NCBI GenBank assembly: GCA_036661515.1
Contig: JAVWYO010000024.1
Location: 1 to 27,655, forward strand
Direction: 5' to 3'
Source: HGM05232 sp036661515
GTDB taxonomy: Bacteria; Bacteroidota; Bacteroidia; Bacteroidales; Muribaculaceae
Length of the DNA: 27,655 bases
Position 1 is the stretch's first letter, and each line of letters starts with the position of its first letter. The notes beneath the pieces are model-generated. The model saw only the letters and a list, made by a program, of their open reading frames with translations, searched no databases and was not told the origin of the DNA. This document shows positions 1-6,959 of the stretch, in pieces. The position numbers were made by a program, and so were the translations under genes.

Positions 1-1203
1 GAATTTAATTTAGTAGGGACTATATCTACTAATGTTTATGATAGAACTTTAAGATATGAGTATGTCAACAACTTGCCTGATAAATTAATATTGAATAACG
101 TAGACAATAATGGCTGGCGCACTGCTGGAGAAGCGGTATATGCTAAAGAGCTTAAAAAGGTGGCTTTGCGCCTTGGTGTGCAATATGCTCATAACTATGA
201 TAAGAGCCAATATAAGGAAAACAATCAGCTATCGGAATTGGTGAGTGATAATACCTATGTATATGGAGAGATAAAGGGACGATTAGGAAAAGCATCTTAT
301 AGTCTTGGGACAGGGGTAAAGCTATTTTCGGTAAATAATATGACTGATAGCAAGACTTATGTGCGAAATCTCACCACAGGTAATATTCTTATTCCATTAA
401 TGAAAGGTTTAAGCCTAAACTATGTGATAATGTATAAGCCCACACTACCTTCGTTGAATGAGCTATCACCAGTTTCTCAAACTGTTGATGATATTGTGCA
501 AACTAAAGGGAATCCTGACTTAAAACCCTCTGATTGGTTATATAATCGTTTTCTTATTCGATACAACAATAATAAAGGATTTACTGCTGCGCTTTGGCTA
601 AAATATGGGCATACATTCAACCCTATAATAAACACTTACCGATATAATAATGCAAACAAAATGTTTGTATCATCGCCAAACAACGAAAACTATCAAGATG
701 AAATGGGAATACAGCTAAATCTTGGATATCGTGGTTTATTTAATCATCTAAGCATATTTGCCGAATGTAGCTGGAATAGATATTCAGTTAATGGTGCGGG
801 ATTTAACCATATTCTAAACAATTTTGTGAGTTTTATAGAAGCTGAAGCATATTGGGGTAATTGGACAATAGGTGGCAATGTGAAAATCACTCCAAATAAA
901 TATTTTTCGGGAGAAAATCTTATTACTAATGATGCATGGAATAGTGTATATGTACAATATAAATTAAAGAACTTTTATTTCATGGCAACGATATCAAATA
1001 TATTTAAAAGTGATGGTTGGTCTTATGTCTCCGAAAATCTTTCAAGCGCTCATCCAAGCTATTCAAAAGTAACAATTGTAAGCAATGCAAATATGGTTAG
1101 TCTTGGAGTAACTTATAAAGTGAATTTTGGTAAGAGTTTCAACAAAGGTAGAAAGACATTGAAAAATGATGGCTACGAAAGTGGAATGAAGAAAGTTGAA
1201 TAA
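1..1203 (+). CDS. Outer-membrane beta-barrel protein, TonB-receptor type (5' end cut off by window)
   Basis: The reading frame is open from base 1 to the TAA at 1201-1203, so at least 400 C-terminal residues are present and the true start lies upstream. The sequence alternates polar and aromatic residues in amphipathic strands, as in an outer-membrane barrel, with TonB-receptor-like segments such as LPSLNELSP followed by GNPDLKPSDW, and a late VNFGKSFNKG strand resembling the last barrel strand of the Bacteroidota outer-membrane beta-barrel family (OMP_b-brl_3 type). The plug domain, if any, is outside the window. Only six bases separate it from an exporter remnant; in Bacteroidales such barrels often sit beside peptidase-containing ABC exporters, so it may belong to a peptide-export locus, but that is inference. 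The substrate cannot be told. Confidence 0.8.
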   Translation, partial: EFNLVGTISTNVYDRTLRYEYVNNLPDKLILNNVDNNGWRTAGEAVYAKELKKVALRLGVQYAHNYDKSQYKENNQLSELVSDNTYVYGEIKGRLGKASYSLGTGVKLFSVNNMTDSKTYVRNLTTGNILIPLMKGLSLNYVIMYKPTLPSLNELSPVSQTVDDIVQTKGNPDLKPSDWLYNRFLIRYNNNKGFTAALWLKYGHTFNPIINTYRYNNANKMFVSSPNNENYQDEMGIQLNLGYRGLFNHLSIFAECSWNRYSVNGAGFNHILNNFVSFIEAEAYWGNWTIGGNVKITPNKYFSGENLITNDAWNSVYVQYKLKNFYFMATISNIFKSDGWSYVSENLSSAHPSYSKVTIVSNANMVSLGVTYKVNFGKSFNKGRKTLKNDGYESGMKKVE

Positions 1204-1209
1204 TAAATT

Positions 1210-1677
1210 ATGCATAAAAAATTTCCGTTATATCGCCAAGTTGAATCGGTAGATTGCGGTCCTACATGTGTGCAGATGTACGGAATAGTTGCGAGTATCA
1301 ACGACTTTATAGAGACATTGCCAAGTAGATATAAGATGATGATTGGAAAATCGGGACTGAAACTTAGTAATGGACAAAAGCAACGAATACTTATAGCCAG
1401 AGCGGTGTATAAAAATCCCGAATTAATAATATTTGATGAGGCTACCTCGTCGCTCGACACCGTGAATGAGCGTAAAATTATGGACAACTTAAAAGAGTTT
1501 TTTAAGGAGCGCACGGTAATAATAGTAGCACATCGGCTAAGTACAGTAGTCAATGCCGATAAAATTATATATCTTGAAAATGGGCGAATAATGGAGGAGG
1601 GGAGTCACAAAACACTCTCTGCCCAAAAGGGATGCTATTACAACCTAATCAAAAACCAACTCGAACTCACCAGCTAA
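1210..1677 (+). pseudogene. Peptidase C39/ABC exporter remnant with in-frame internal deletion
   Basis: This 155-residue frame joins two distant parts of a peptidase-containing ABC transporter (normally about 700 residues). Residues 5-22 are the start of a C39 double-glycine peptidase: FPLYRQ, then DCGPTC with the catalytic Cys at residue 16. From about residue 28 the sequence is the end of the ABC ATPase: INDFIETLP, signature LSNGQKQR (canonical LSGGQ with one change), Walker B LIIFDEATSSLD, and switch IVAHRLSTV. The peptidase His/Asp, the whole membrane domain and Walker A are absent, so it can neither cleave a leader, span the membrane nor bind ATP normally. No stop or frameshift is seen, so the deletion is in frame. 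It lies six bases after the barrel gene. An assembly error is possible; otherwise it is a decaying peptide exporter. Confidence 0.8.
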
Positions 1678-1740
1678 CTTATGAATTAGCATAAAAAGCA
1701 CATCATCTTTTTTTAGCACCCATCAACCGCTAAATGCTCA

Positions 1741-1748
1741 TACCTTTG
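1741..1748 (+). promoter_or_regulatory. Promoter-like -7 box TACCTTTG
   Basis: This matches the Bacteroidota -7 element TAnnTTTG exactly. A start about seven bases downstream (near 1755) would make a transcript that immediately contains the two GTGCGTA hairpins at 1781-1870. No clear -33 TTTG is visible. The short motif also occurs by chance. Confidence 0.4.
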
Positions 1749-1780
1749 TAATATCCATATAATCAACCAAATACAAAAAA

Positions 1781-1810
1781 GGGTGCGTACTGTGCGTACA
1801 GTGCGTACCC
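1781..1810 (+). repeat. Hairpin of three tandem GTGCGTAC-type units
   Basis: Three 9-base direct repeats (GTGCGTACT, GTGCGTACA, GTGCGTACC) run from 1783 to 1809 within a 30-base inverted repeat. GGGTGCGTAC at 1781-1790 pairs with GTGCGTACCC at 1801-1810, with two G-U pairs, and TGT/ACA extend the stem to 13 pairs around a GCGT loop. The same 7-mer recurs in the next hairpin. It is not followed by a T tract, so a terminator is unlikely. The function is unknown. Confidence 0.7.
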
Positions 1811-1851
1811 CAACCAATCGCCACATAATCAGCTACTTAAGAATCACACTT

Positions 1852-1870
1852 TACGCACCCTTTGTGCGTA
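1852..1870 (+). repeat. Second GTGCGTA hairpin
   Basis: TACGCAC at 1852-1858 pairs perfectly with GTGCGTA at 1864-1870 around the loop CCTTT. TACGCACCC at 1852-1860 is also the exact reverse complement of GGGTGCGTA at 1781-1789, so this arm could pair with the first hairpin instead, giving two alternative folds. The rest of the 1678-1972 gap shows no gene; it holds one promoter-like box on each side of these hairpins. Confidence 0.65.
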
Positions 1871-1935
1871 CTCCTCTAAAGACAATAAATGTGACATTTA
1901 TTTATTCTTATGTAGGATAAGATAAATATATATAT

Positions 1936-1943
1936 TATTTTTG
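1936..1943 (+). promoter_or_regulatory. -7 box TATTTTTG for the secreted-protein/phosphoesterase pair
   Basis: This is an exact TAnnTTTG match. Transcription would start near 1950, after the possible GTG at 1943 but before the GTG at 1973. It therefore supports 1973 as the translation start of the following gene. Confidence 0.5.
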
Positions 1944-1972
1944 TGAAAGTAATTCAGAAATATCTTTTTATC

Positions 1973-2659
1973 GTGAAGAAAAGCCATATTCTTTTTATTG
2001 TAATACTATTTATCAGCTTTGCTGCAAACGCATTAGAAGCAAAATTTGCTTATAGTACTGAAAATGCCTTGCCTTATGGTAAACTGATACATACTGTTGG
2101 AGATATAACATTAAGTTATGAGAAAAATGGAGGAAGTAGTGCTCCATCTTATCCCGACTTATCAACATCTCTTATTCTTAGAAGTAAAAATAAAATAGTG
2201 CTTTCGTGTGATTCCAAAATAAAAATAAGCAAGATACAGTTGAATTTAAGAGATTCTTATGACCTTCAATTTGAAGTCTCTCAGCCAGGTATGAATTATA
2301 CTATTAATGGAACAAAGAAAGTGCATATCATAGAGGGTATCGCAACTAATGGGACATCTATTACTAATGCAAGTGCTACAATAACAAGTAAAATTAATGT
2401 AATAACTGTAACCTATGAGATAGGCGAAACGGGTGGAGCAGAATTGACGCAATCAAATGGCAAAATAGTAATAAATGGCAAAAAAAGTGGAATCGAGGTT
2501 TCGGCAAATTCCAATTTTAAATTAAATATTTATGATTTAAGTGGCAATCCGCTAATAATAAATAAAGATATTACAACGGGCGATAATTATATTCCAATGC
2601 CAGCAGGTATTTACATAGTAACAGCTGATTCTATAACTCAAAAAGTTGTGGTTCGCTAA
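1973..2659 (+). CDS. Secreted protein with type-A C-terminal sorting domain
   Basis: Starting at GTG 1973 gives 228 residues beginning MKKSHILFIVILF, a classic signal peptide with a likely cut after AANA near residue 20. An in-frame GTG at 1943 would add ten residues but overlaps the promoter box, so I prefer 1973. The body (about residues 25-150) is Ser/Thr/Asn-rich and beta-strand-like with no domain I recognise. The last 65 or so residues look like a type-IX secretion sorting domain of the Bacteroidota: a NGKIVING opening, the strand NIYDLSGNPL, then PAGIYIVTADS and a basic KVVVR end. The protein is thus likely to be exported to the cell surface or released. It stands 23 bases before the phosphoesterase and probably shares its transcript. 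Confidence 0.75.
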   Translation: MKKSHILFIVILFISFAANALEAKFAYSTENALPYGKLIHTVGDITLSYEKNGGSSAPSYPDLSTSLILRSKNKIVLSCDSKIKISKIQLNLRDSYDLQFEVSQPGMNYTINGTKKVHIIEGIATNGTSITNASATITSKINVITVTYEIGETGGAELTQSNGKIVINGKKSGIEVSANSNFKLNIYDLSGNPLIINKDITTGDNYIPMPAGIYIVTADSITQKVVVR

Positions 2660-2682
2660 TGAAATAAATATACAATTATATA

Positions 2683-4518
2683 ATGAAAAAAGTAAAATTA
2701 TTAAAGAGATTAGGCGCTTGTATAGTATTTGCGCTAATAGGAGCACTCTCTGTTTCTGCCACAAAGGTAGTTGTGCTTGCCGATCCTCATGTGACACCTG
2801 GCAATGAAAATGATATAAAATTGCGTGAAGTTGTTGCCGAAATTAATGAAGGTGATGGCGATGTTGTAGTCCTTGCTGGTGACCTCACTAACGAGGGTAG
2901 TGATGAACAATTAAAAAATATCAAAGCAATTCTTGACGGTATAAAGAAGCCATTATATGTGATTCCTGGTAATCATGAGAATAACTGGTCACAAAGTGCG
3001 ACTAAAACATTTAATGATCTTTGGGGAAATGATCGTTTTGTAGCTGAAGTTGATGATATAGTCATTGTTGGTATTAATTGCGGTCCATATATGAAAATGG
3101 GTGATGGACATATCAAGCAAGAAGATCTTTCATGGCTTGATAAAACACTTGCTGAACATGTCAAGGCTGGAAAGCGAGTATTGTCGGTTAATCATTATCC
3201 CATAATGGCAGATCTTGATAATTGTAACGATTACGTGAAAATACTTCAAAAATATCCTGTTATGGCGCATATATGCGGACACTATCACACGTTTCGTCAA
3301 TATAAGGGAGGCGATATAGATGCTCTCATGTGTCGCTCACTTGATATGAAAAAAGGTAATTATGGATATTCGATACTCGATATAAGCAATGATTCTATAA
3401 AAGTATATGATAAGCAATTAGCTGGAGCTACAACTCAAATGTTTGCATTCAAAATAAATAAAAACATTCAACCACTTAAAGAATTAGATAAAGAAGTTTA
3501 CACACTTCCTGTAGGAGTAAAGATAGACTTAGTTCATCGTGACGAGGCATCTATATTTACGCGTATAGGGGTTGATAAACACAATATTTATATTGGTAAT
3601 TCACTTGGAGAAGCAAAGGCAATTAATAAGAAAACAAGTGAGTGTATGTGGAGTGTGAAGACCGATGCCTCATTATTTTCACGACCTGCTATTACCCCAA
3701 AGAATGTCATCATTCCTACGGCTGATTGTAGATTGCTTTGGATTGACAAAAAGAGTGGTAAGATTATGAAAGATAAAGCATCTCAAGGACCTTATGTCGC
3801 AGATGGTGTGATGCTCGATAATTGCTTATATCAAGGCGGTTATAAGTTGTTTGAGGCATGGAATGCCACTACTGGTAAATTGCTTTGGCGCAATACCGAT
3901 TTTGATAACTATTGTCAAGCAGCGCCAGTAGTTAATGGCGATGATGTGATACTTGGTGCATGGGACACATATCTTCGTTGCATTGATCGTTCCACAGGCG
4001 CTCTAAAATGGAAATGGAATAACGGTAAGAGTGCTAATATGCTCGGACCAGGTAACTGTGTGCCCGTAGTAACTTCTGATAAAGTAATAATTGTAGCCCC
4101 CGACAGATATATGACTGCAATAGACAGGAAGACTGGAAAGCAAATATGGCGAAGCAATAAATATAAAGTGCGCGAAAGTCTTGGCACATCAATAGATGGA
4201 AAAGTCGCTTATGCCAAAACTATGGACGGCGAGATTGTTGCTGTAAGTACCGAAGGAAACGAATACAATCCATTATGGATAATAGATGCTGGACTCGGAT
4301 ATGAACATGCTCCATGTATTGTTATTGAAAATAAAGGAATAGTATATATGGGTTCACGCGCTGGAATGATGGTTGCAATAGACCCCATTGCAAAAAAAGT
4401 ACTGTGGCGTTATCGGTTAGGTACATCAGAGTTTAACGGATGGGATATTGATGAAAAAGGCGATCTTTATACATCATTAATTGAGGGCACTGTGTGGCGC
4501 ATTACGACCGCTAAATAA
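2683..4518 (+). CDS. Exported calcineurin-like phosphoesterase fused to a PQQ-type beta-propeller
   Basis: This 611-residue protein has a signal peptide (about 1-26, cut near SVSA). Residues 28-240 form a metallophosphoesterase domain with all metal-site motifs: ADPH (D34, H36), GDLTNEG (66-72), GNHE (96-99), NHYP (H171) and GHYH (199-202). From about 285 to the end is a propeller with six motifs of the form AxDxxTGKxxW, for example WNATTGKLLW, IDRSTGALKW, IDRKTGKQIW and IDPIAKKVLW. The propeller could bind a cofactor or a polymer, or only support the fold. The enzyme should act in the periplasm or at the surface on a phosphodiester or phosphomonoester that cannot be named from sequence. It lacks a sorting tail, unlike the gene before it. 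The architecture is known in Bacteroidales. Confidence 0.85.
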   Translation: MKKVKLLKRLGACIVFALIGALSVSATKVVVLADPHVTPGNENDIKLREVVAEINEGDGDVVVLAGDLTNEGSDEQLKNIKAILDGIKKPLYVIPGNHENNWSQSATKTFNDLWGNDRFVAEVDDIVIVGINCGPYMKMGDGHIKQEDLSWLDKTLAEHVKAGKRVLSVNHYPIMADLDNCNDYVKILQKYPVMAHICGHYHTFRQYKGGDIDALMCRSLDMKKGNYGYSILDISNDSIKVYDKQLAGATTQMFAFKINKNIQPLKELDKEVYTLPVGVKIDLVHRDEASIFTRIGVDKHNIYIGNSLGEAKAINKKTSECMWSVKTDASLFSRPAITPKNVIIPTADCRLLWIDKKSGKIMKDKASQGPYVADGVMLDNCLYQGGYKLFEAWNATTGKLLWRNTDFDNYCQAAPVVNGDDVILGAWDTYLRCIDRSTGALKWKWNNGKSANMLGPGNCVPVVTSDKVIIVAPDRYMTAIDRKTGKQIWRSNKYKVRESLGTSIDGKVAYAKTMDGEIVAVSTEGNEYNPLWIIDAGLGYEHAPCIVIENKGIVYMGSRAGMMVAIDPIAKKVLWRYRLGTSEFNGWDIDEKGDLYTSLIEGTVWRITTAK

Positions 4519-4601
4519 TCAATATTTATGAAATGTCAACAAAATATTATTATTTTGTGATTTATTAGGCATCGAATGTAATTTATTTTCAATTTATTTA
4601 T

Positions 4602-4609
4602 TACATTTG
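4602..4609 (+). promoter_or_regulatory. -7 box TACATTTG upstream of the zapA operon
   Basis: An exact TAnnTTTG match lies 18 bases before the ATG at 4628, leaving a short 5' leader of about 12 bases. No clear -33 element is seen. It is the only good match in the 109-base gap after the phosphoesterase gene. Confidence 0.55.
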
Positions 4610-4627
4610 TAAAAATTTGGTATAATA

Positions 4628-4921
4628 ATGGCAGCCAATCTACACGAAACACTAAATCGCTTACGTAACAAATCAGAGGTGCTAATAGAGCGTTATAAGG
4701 CGTTAGAAGAAGAAAAAGAGGCTGTGGCGCGACAAAATACGGATTTAATGAAAACGATTGCGATTTTAAAGAAAGAACTTGAGCAATCATCTGTGGATAA
4801 TGAATACTTGAGGCTTGCCAAAAGCATTTCATCTAATCCTGGAGAATTAGAAAAGAGTAGAGCCATTATATCAAAATTAGTGCGGGACGTCGATAAATGC
4901 ATCTCTCAATTAACAGAATGA
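4628..4921 (+). CDS. Small coiled-coil protein upstream of zapA (ZapB-like)
   Basis: This 97-residue cytosolic protein has no signal peptide and no Cys. Residues 5-60 show heptad spacing of Leu, Ile and Ala with many Glu and Lys (LHETLNRLRNK, ALEEEKEAVARQN, AILKKELEQ), so it should form a long coiled coil. A shorter helical tail follows. It ends four bases before zapA and surely shares its transcript. ZapB of other bacteria is a short coiled coil that binds ZapA at the division ring, and this gene's size, shape and position fit that role. The sequence itself is too simple to prove homology; call it ZapB-like by context. Confidence 0.7.
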   Translation: MAANLHETLNRLRNKSEVLIERYKALEEEKEAVARQNTDLMKTIAILKKELEQSSVDNEYLRLAKSISSNPGELEKSRAIISKLVRDVDKCISQLTE

Positions 4922-4925
4922 TGCT

Positions 4926-5255
4926 ATGACAGAGGATGACAAATTTAAGATTACAATAAGAGTAGCTGACATTCCTGAGTTTAGACTTACGATTAGACGC
5001 GATGAGGAGGAAAATTACCGACTCGCAGTGAAAGATGTAAATAAACTTTGGAGCAATTGGAAGACGGTGGTGAAAGATAATGATTCGCCAACAATAATTG
5101 CCGTAATTGCATTACGATTTGCCAAGCAATTCTACGAAACATTAGCCCAACTTAGAAAGGCAGAAGGTGAAAATCTTCGTATTGATAAGAATACTAATGA
5201 AGTTTTGGAGAACTTTGAAAAGGAACTTGATAAGTTTCTCCTTGATGTGAAATAA
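4926..5255 (+). CDS. zapA: Cell division protein ZapA
   Basis: This 109-residue protein is near the usual ZapA length of about 100. The N-terminal part (FKITIRVADIPEFRLTI) matches the strand-rich ZapA head, followed by RDEEENYRLAVKDVNKLW, equivalent to the conserved region where ZapA starts its first helix. The second half (IIAVIALRFAKQFYETLAQLRK and the charged tail) is the long dimerising coiled coil. ZapA cross-links FtsZ filaments at the division ring in the cytoplasm. The gene follows the coiled-coil gene by four bases and precedes the candidate 6S RNA, the same zapA-ssrS order known from gamma-proteobacteria such as E. coli. Confidence 0.88.
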   Translation: MTEDDKFKITIRVADIPEFRLTIRRDEEENYRLAVKDVNKLWSNWKTVVKDNDSPTIIAVIALRFAKQFYETLAQLRKAEGENLRIDKNTNEVLENFEKELDKFLLDVK

Positions 5256-5270
5256 AGCTATATTGTATTA

Positions 5271-5380
5271 TGCAAGGCATAAACATCTTGTAATATACAA
5301 AATAACTGTAAATTAAGAGTTAACCTGCACTATCATATAAGAGAGTATATATTCTTTCTTATGCGTTAGTGCTTTTTTTT
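5271..5380 (+). ncRNA. ssrS: Candidate 6S RNA between zapA and rny
   Basis: There is no reading frame in this 147-base gap, but it can fold as an RNA of about 110 nt. GCA (5272-5274) and GCATAA (5277-5282) near the 5' end can pair with TGC (5370-5372) and TTATGC (5359-5364) near the 3' end, leaving a large internal bubble, the general shape of 6S RNA. A small hairpin sits at 5288-5300 (TTGTA/TACAA). The 3' arm can instead pair with GCACTA at 5327-5332 and ATAAGAGAG at 5337-5345, giving a terminator followed by eight T. A near -7 box TATATTG lies at 5259-5265. Position after zapA agrees with 6S RNA in other bacteria. It was not tested against a covariance model, and exact ends are estimates. 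Confidence 0.6.
5327..5380 (+). terminator. Intrinsic terminator at the end of the 6S candidate
   Basis: GCACTA (5327-5332) pairs with TAGTGC (5367-5372). After a small internal loop ATAAGAGAG (5337-5345) pairs with CTTTCTTAT (5354-5362), including a G-U pair. Eight T follow at 5373-5380. rny starts 22 bases later with no clear promoter of its own, so some transcription must read through or start in the 6S region. Confidence 0.65.
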
Positions 5381-5402
5381 ATATAACAAATAAATATTTT
5401 AA

Positions 5403-6950
5403 ATGGAGAATAATATAATTCTGATTTTATTAATGAGTGTCGGAGCACTTGCAGTGGGAATCGTTGGGACTCTCATCATCTCTGGCATAATTTCGCGCGC
5501 TCGTGCCAAGAGTATTGTTGATGAGGCTCGATTAGAAGCCGAAGTGATTAAGAAAAATAAATTACTTGAAGCTAAAGAAGAAGAAATGAGTATAAAAGCC
5601 GAAGCTGAAAGACAAGCTAATGCACGTCTTTCTAAAGCTCAATCGGCAGAAGCTCGTAATAAGCAACGTGAACTTCAATTAAATCAACTTCAGTCGGAAG
5701 TACAGCGTAAACGTGCCGAAAGTGATGCTATAAAGGTAAATCTTGATAATCAACTTGCTGTTTTAGATAATAAGAAAGTTGAATTGGATAAGATGCAGAA
5801 AGAAGTACAAGATACTCTTGAACATGTTTCGGGACTATCGGCTGAGGAAGCAAAGGAAAAACTTGTAGAGTCGCTTAAAGATGAAGCAAAAACGGCTGCA
5901 TCATCATATATCAATGATATTATGGATGAAGCTAAATTGACTGCAAATAAAGAAGCTAAGCGTATCGTTGTTCAATCAATTCAGCGTGTAGCTACTGAAA
6001 CAGCAATAGAAAATGCAGTTACTGTGTTTCACATTGATTCTGATGAAATAAAAGGACGTATAATAGGACGCGAAGGTCGCAATATACGCGCACTTGAAGC
6101 TGCAACAGGTATTGAAATAATTGTTGATGACACCCCAGAGGCTATTGTGCTTTCGGGATTTGACCCAGTGCGTAGAGAGATAGCACGTCTTGCACTCCAC
6201 CAATTGGTAGCCGATGGACGTATTCACCCTGCACGTATTGAGGAGGTTGTAACAAAGGTTAGAAAACAAATTGAGGAAGAAATAATAGAAACAGGAAAAC
6301 GTACCACTATTGACCTTGGTATTCATGGTCTTCACCCTGAGCTAATACGCTTGGTTGGTAAGATGAAATATCGTTCAAGCTATGGTCAAAACTTACTGCA
6401 ACACTCACGTGAGACAGCTAATCTGTGTGCTATAATGGCATCAGAACTTGGGCTAAATACAAAGAAAGCACGCCGTGCTGGTCTGCTACACGATATAGGT
6501 AAAGTTCCTGATGAAGAACCCGAATTGCCACACGCATTACTTGGAATGAAACTTGCTGAGAAATATAAGGAGAAACCAGATATTTGTAATGCTATTGGCG
6601 CTCACCATGATGAAGTTGAGCAAGATAGCTTGTTTGCTCCAATCGTGCAAGTGTGTGATGCTATTTCGGGCGCACGTCCAGGTGCACGTCGTGAAGTAGT
6701 GGAAGCCTACATCAAGCGTCTTAATGACCTTGAACAACTTGCTATGTCATATCCAGGCGTATTAAAAACTTATGCAATACAGGCAGGACGTGAATTGCGT
6801 GTGATAGTTGGAGCCGATAAAATAGATGATAATGAGACCGAAAAGTTATCAACAGAAATAGCAAGACGTATTCAAGATGAAATGACTTATCCAGGACAAG
6901 TACGTATCACAGTAATCCGTGAAACTCGTGCTGTAAGCTTTGCTAAATAA
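5403..6950 (+). CDS. rny: Ribonuclease Y
   Basis: At 515 residues this is the standard length for RNase Y, the membrane-anchored endoribonuclease that starts mRNA decay. An N-terminal membrane helix (about 5-30) is followed by a long Glu/Lys/Ala-rich coiled coil (31-185). The KH RNA-binding domain follows (about 205-270) with GRIIGREGRNIRALE. The HD domain (about 325-425) has HSRETANL, the metal-binding HDIGK, and AHHDEVE. The C-terminal part VRITVIRETRAVSFAK is conserved in the family. The start ATG at 5403 places the membrane helix correctly. The gene is followed after nine bases by ricT, whose product in Bacillus subtilis steers RNase Y. Confidence 0.97.
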   Translation: MENNIILILLMSVGALAVGIVGTLIISGIISRARAKSIVDEARLEAEVIKKNKLLEAKEEEMSIKAEAERQANARLSKAQSAEARNKQRELQLNQLQSEVQRKRAESDAIKVNLDNQLAVLDNKKVELDKMQKEVQDTLEHVSGLSAEEAKEKLVESLKDEAKTAASSYINDIMDEAKLTANKEAKRIVVQSIQRVATETAIENAVTVFHIDSDEIKGRIIGREGRNIRALEAATGIEIIVDDTPEAIVLSGFDPVRREIARLALHQLVADGRIHPARIEEVVTKVRKQIEEEIIETGKRTTIDLGIHGLHPELIRLVGKMKYRSSYGQNLLQHSRETANLCAIMASELGLNTKKARRAGLLHDIGKVPDEEPELPHALLGMKLAEKYKEKPDICNAIGAHHDEVEQDSLFAPIVQVCDAISGARPGARREVVEAYIKRLNDLEQLAMSYPGVLKTYAIQAGRELRVIVGADKIDDNETEKLSTEIARRIQDEMTYPGQVRITVIRETRAVSFAK

Positions 6951-6959
6951 CGGCTGCCA

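Noticed and set aside
73..75. A TTG start for the first gene
   Set aside because: The frame is open from base 1 in the same phase and the protein begins mid-barrel, so the gene simply extends beyond the window.
1173..1553. A 126-codon minus-strand frame
   Set aside because: It overlaps the exporter remnant and the barrel gene end, both of which have recognisable motifs on the plus strand.
1781..1872. The repeated GTGCGTA units as a CRISPR array
   Set aside because: The units are only 7-9 bases, are immediately tandem without spacers, and no cas gene is nearby.
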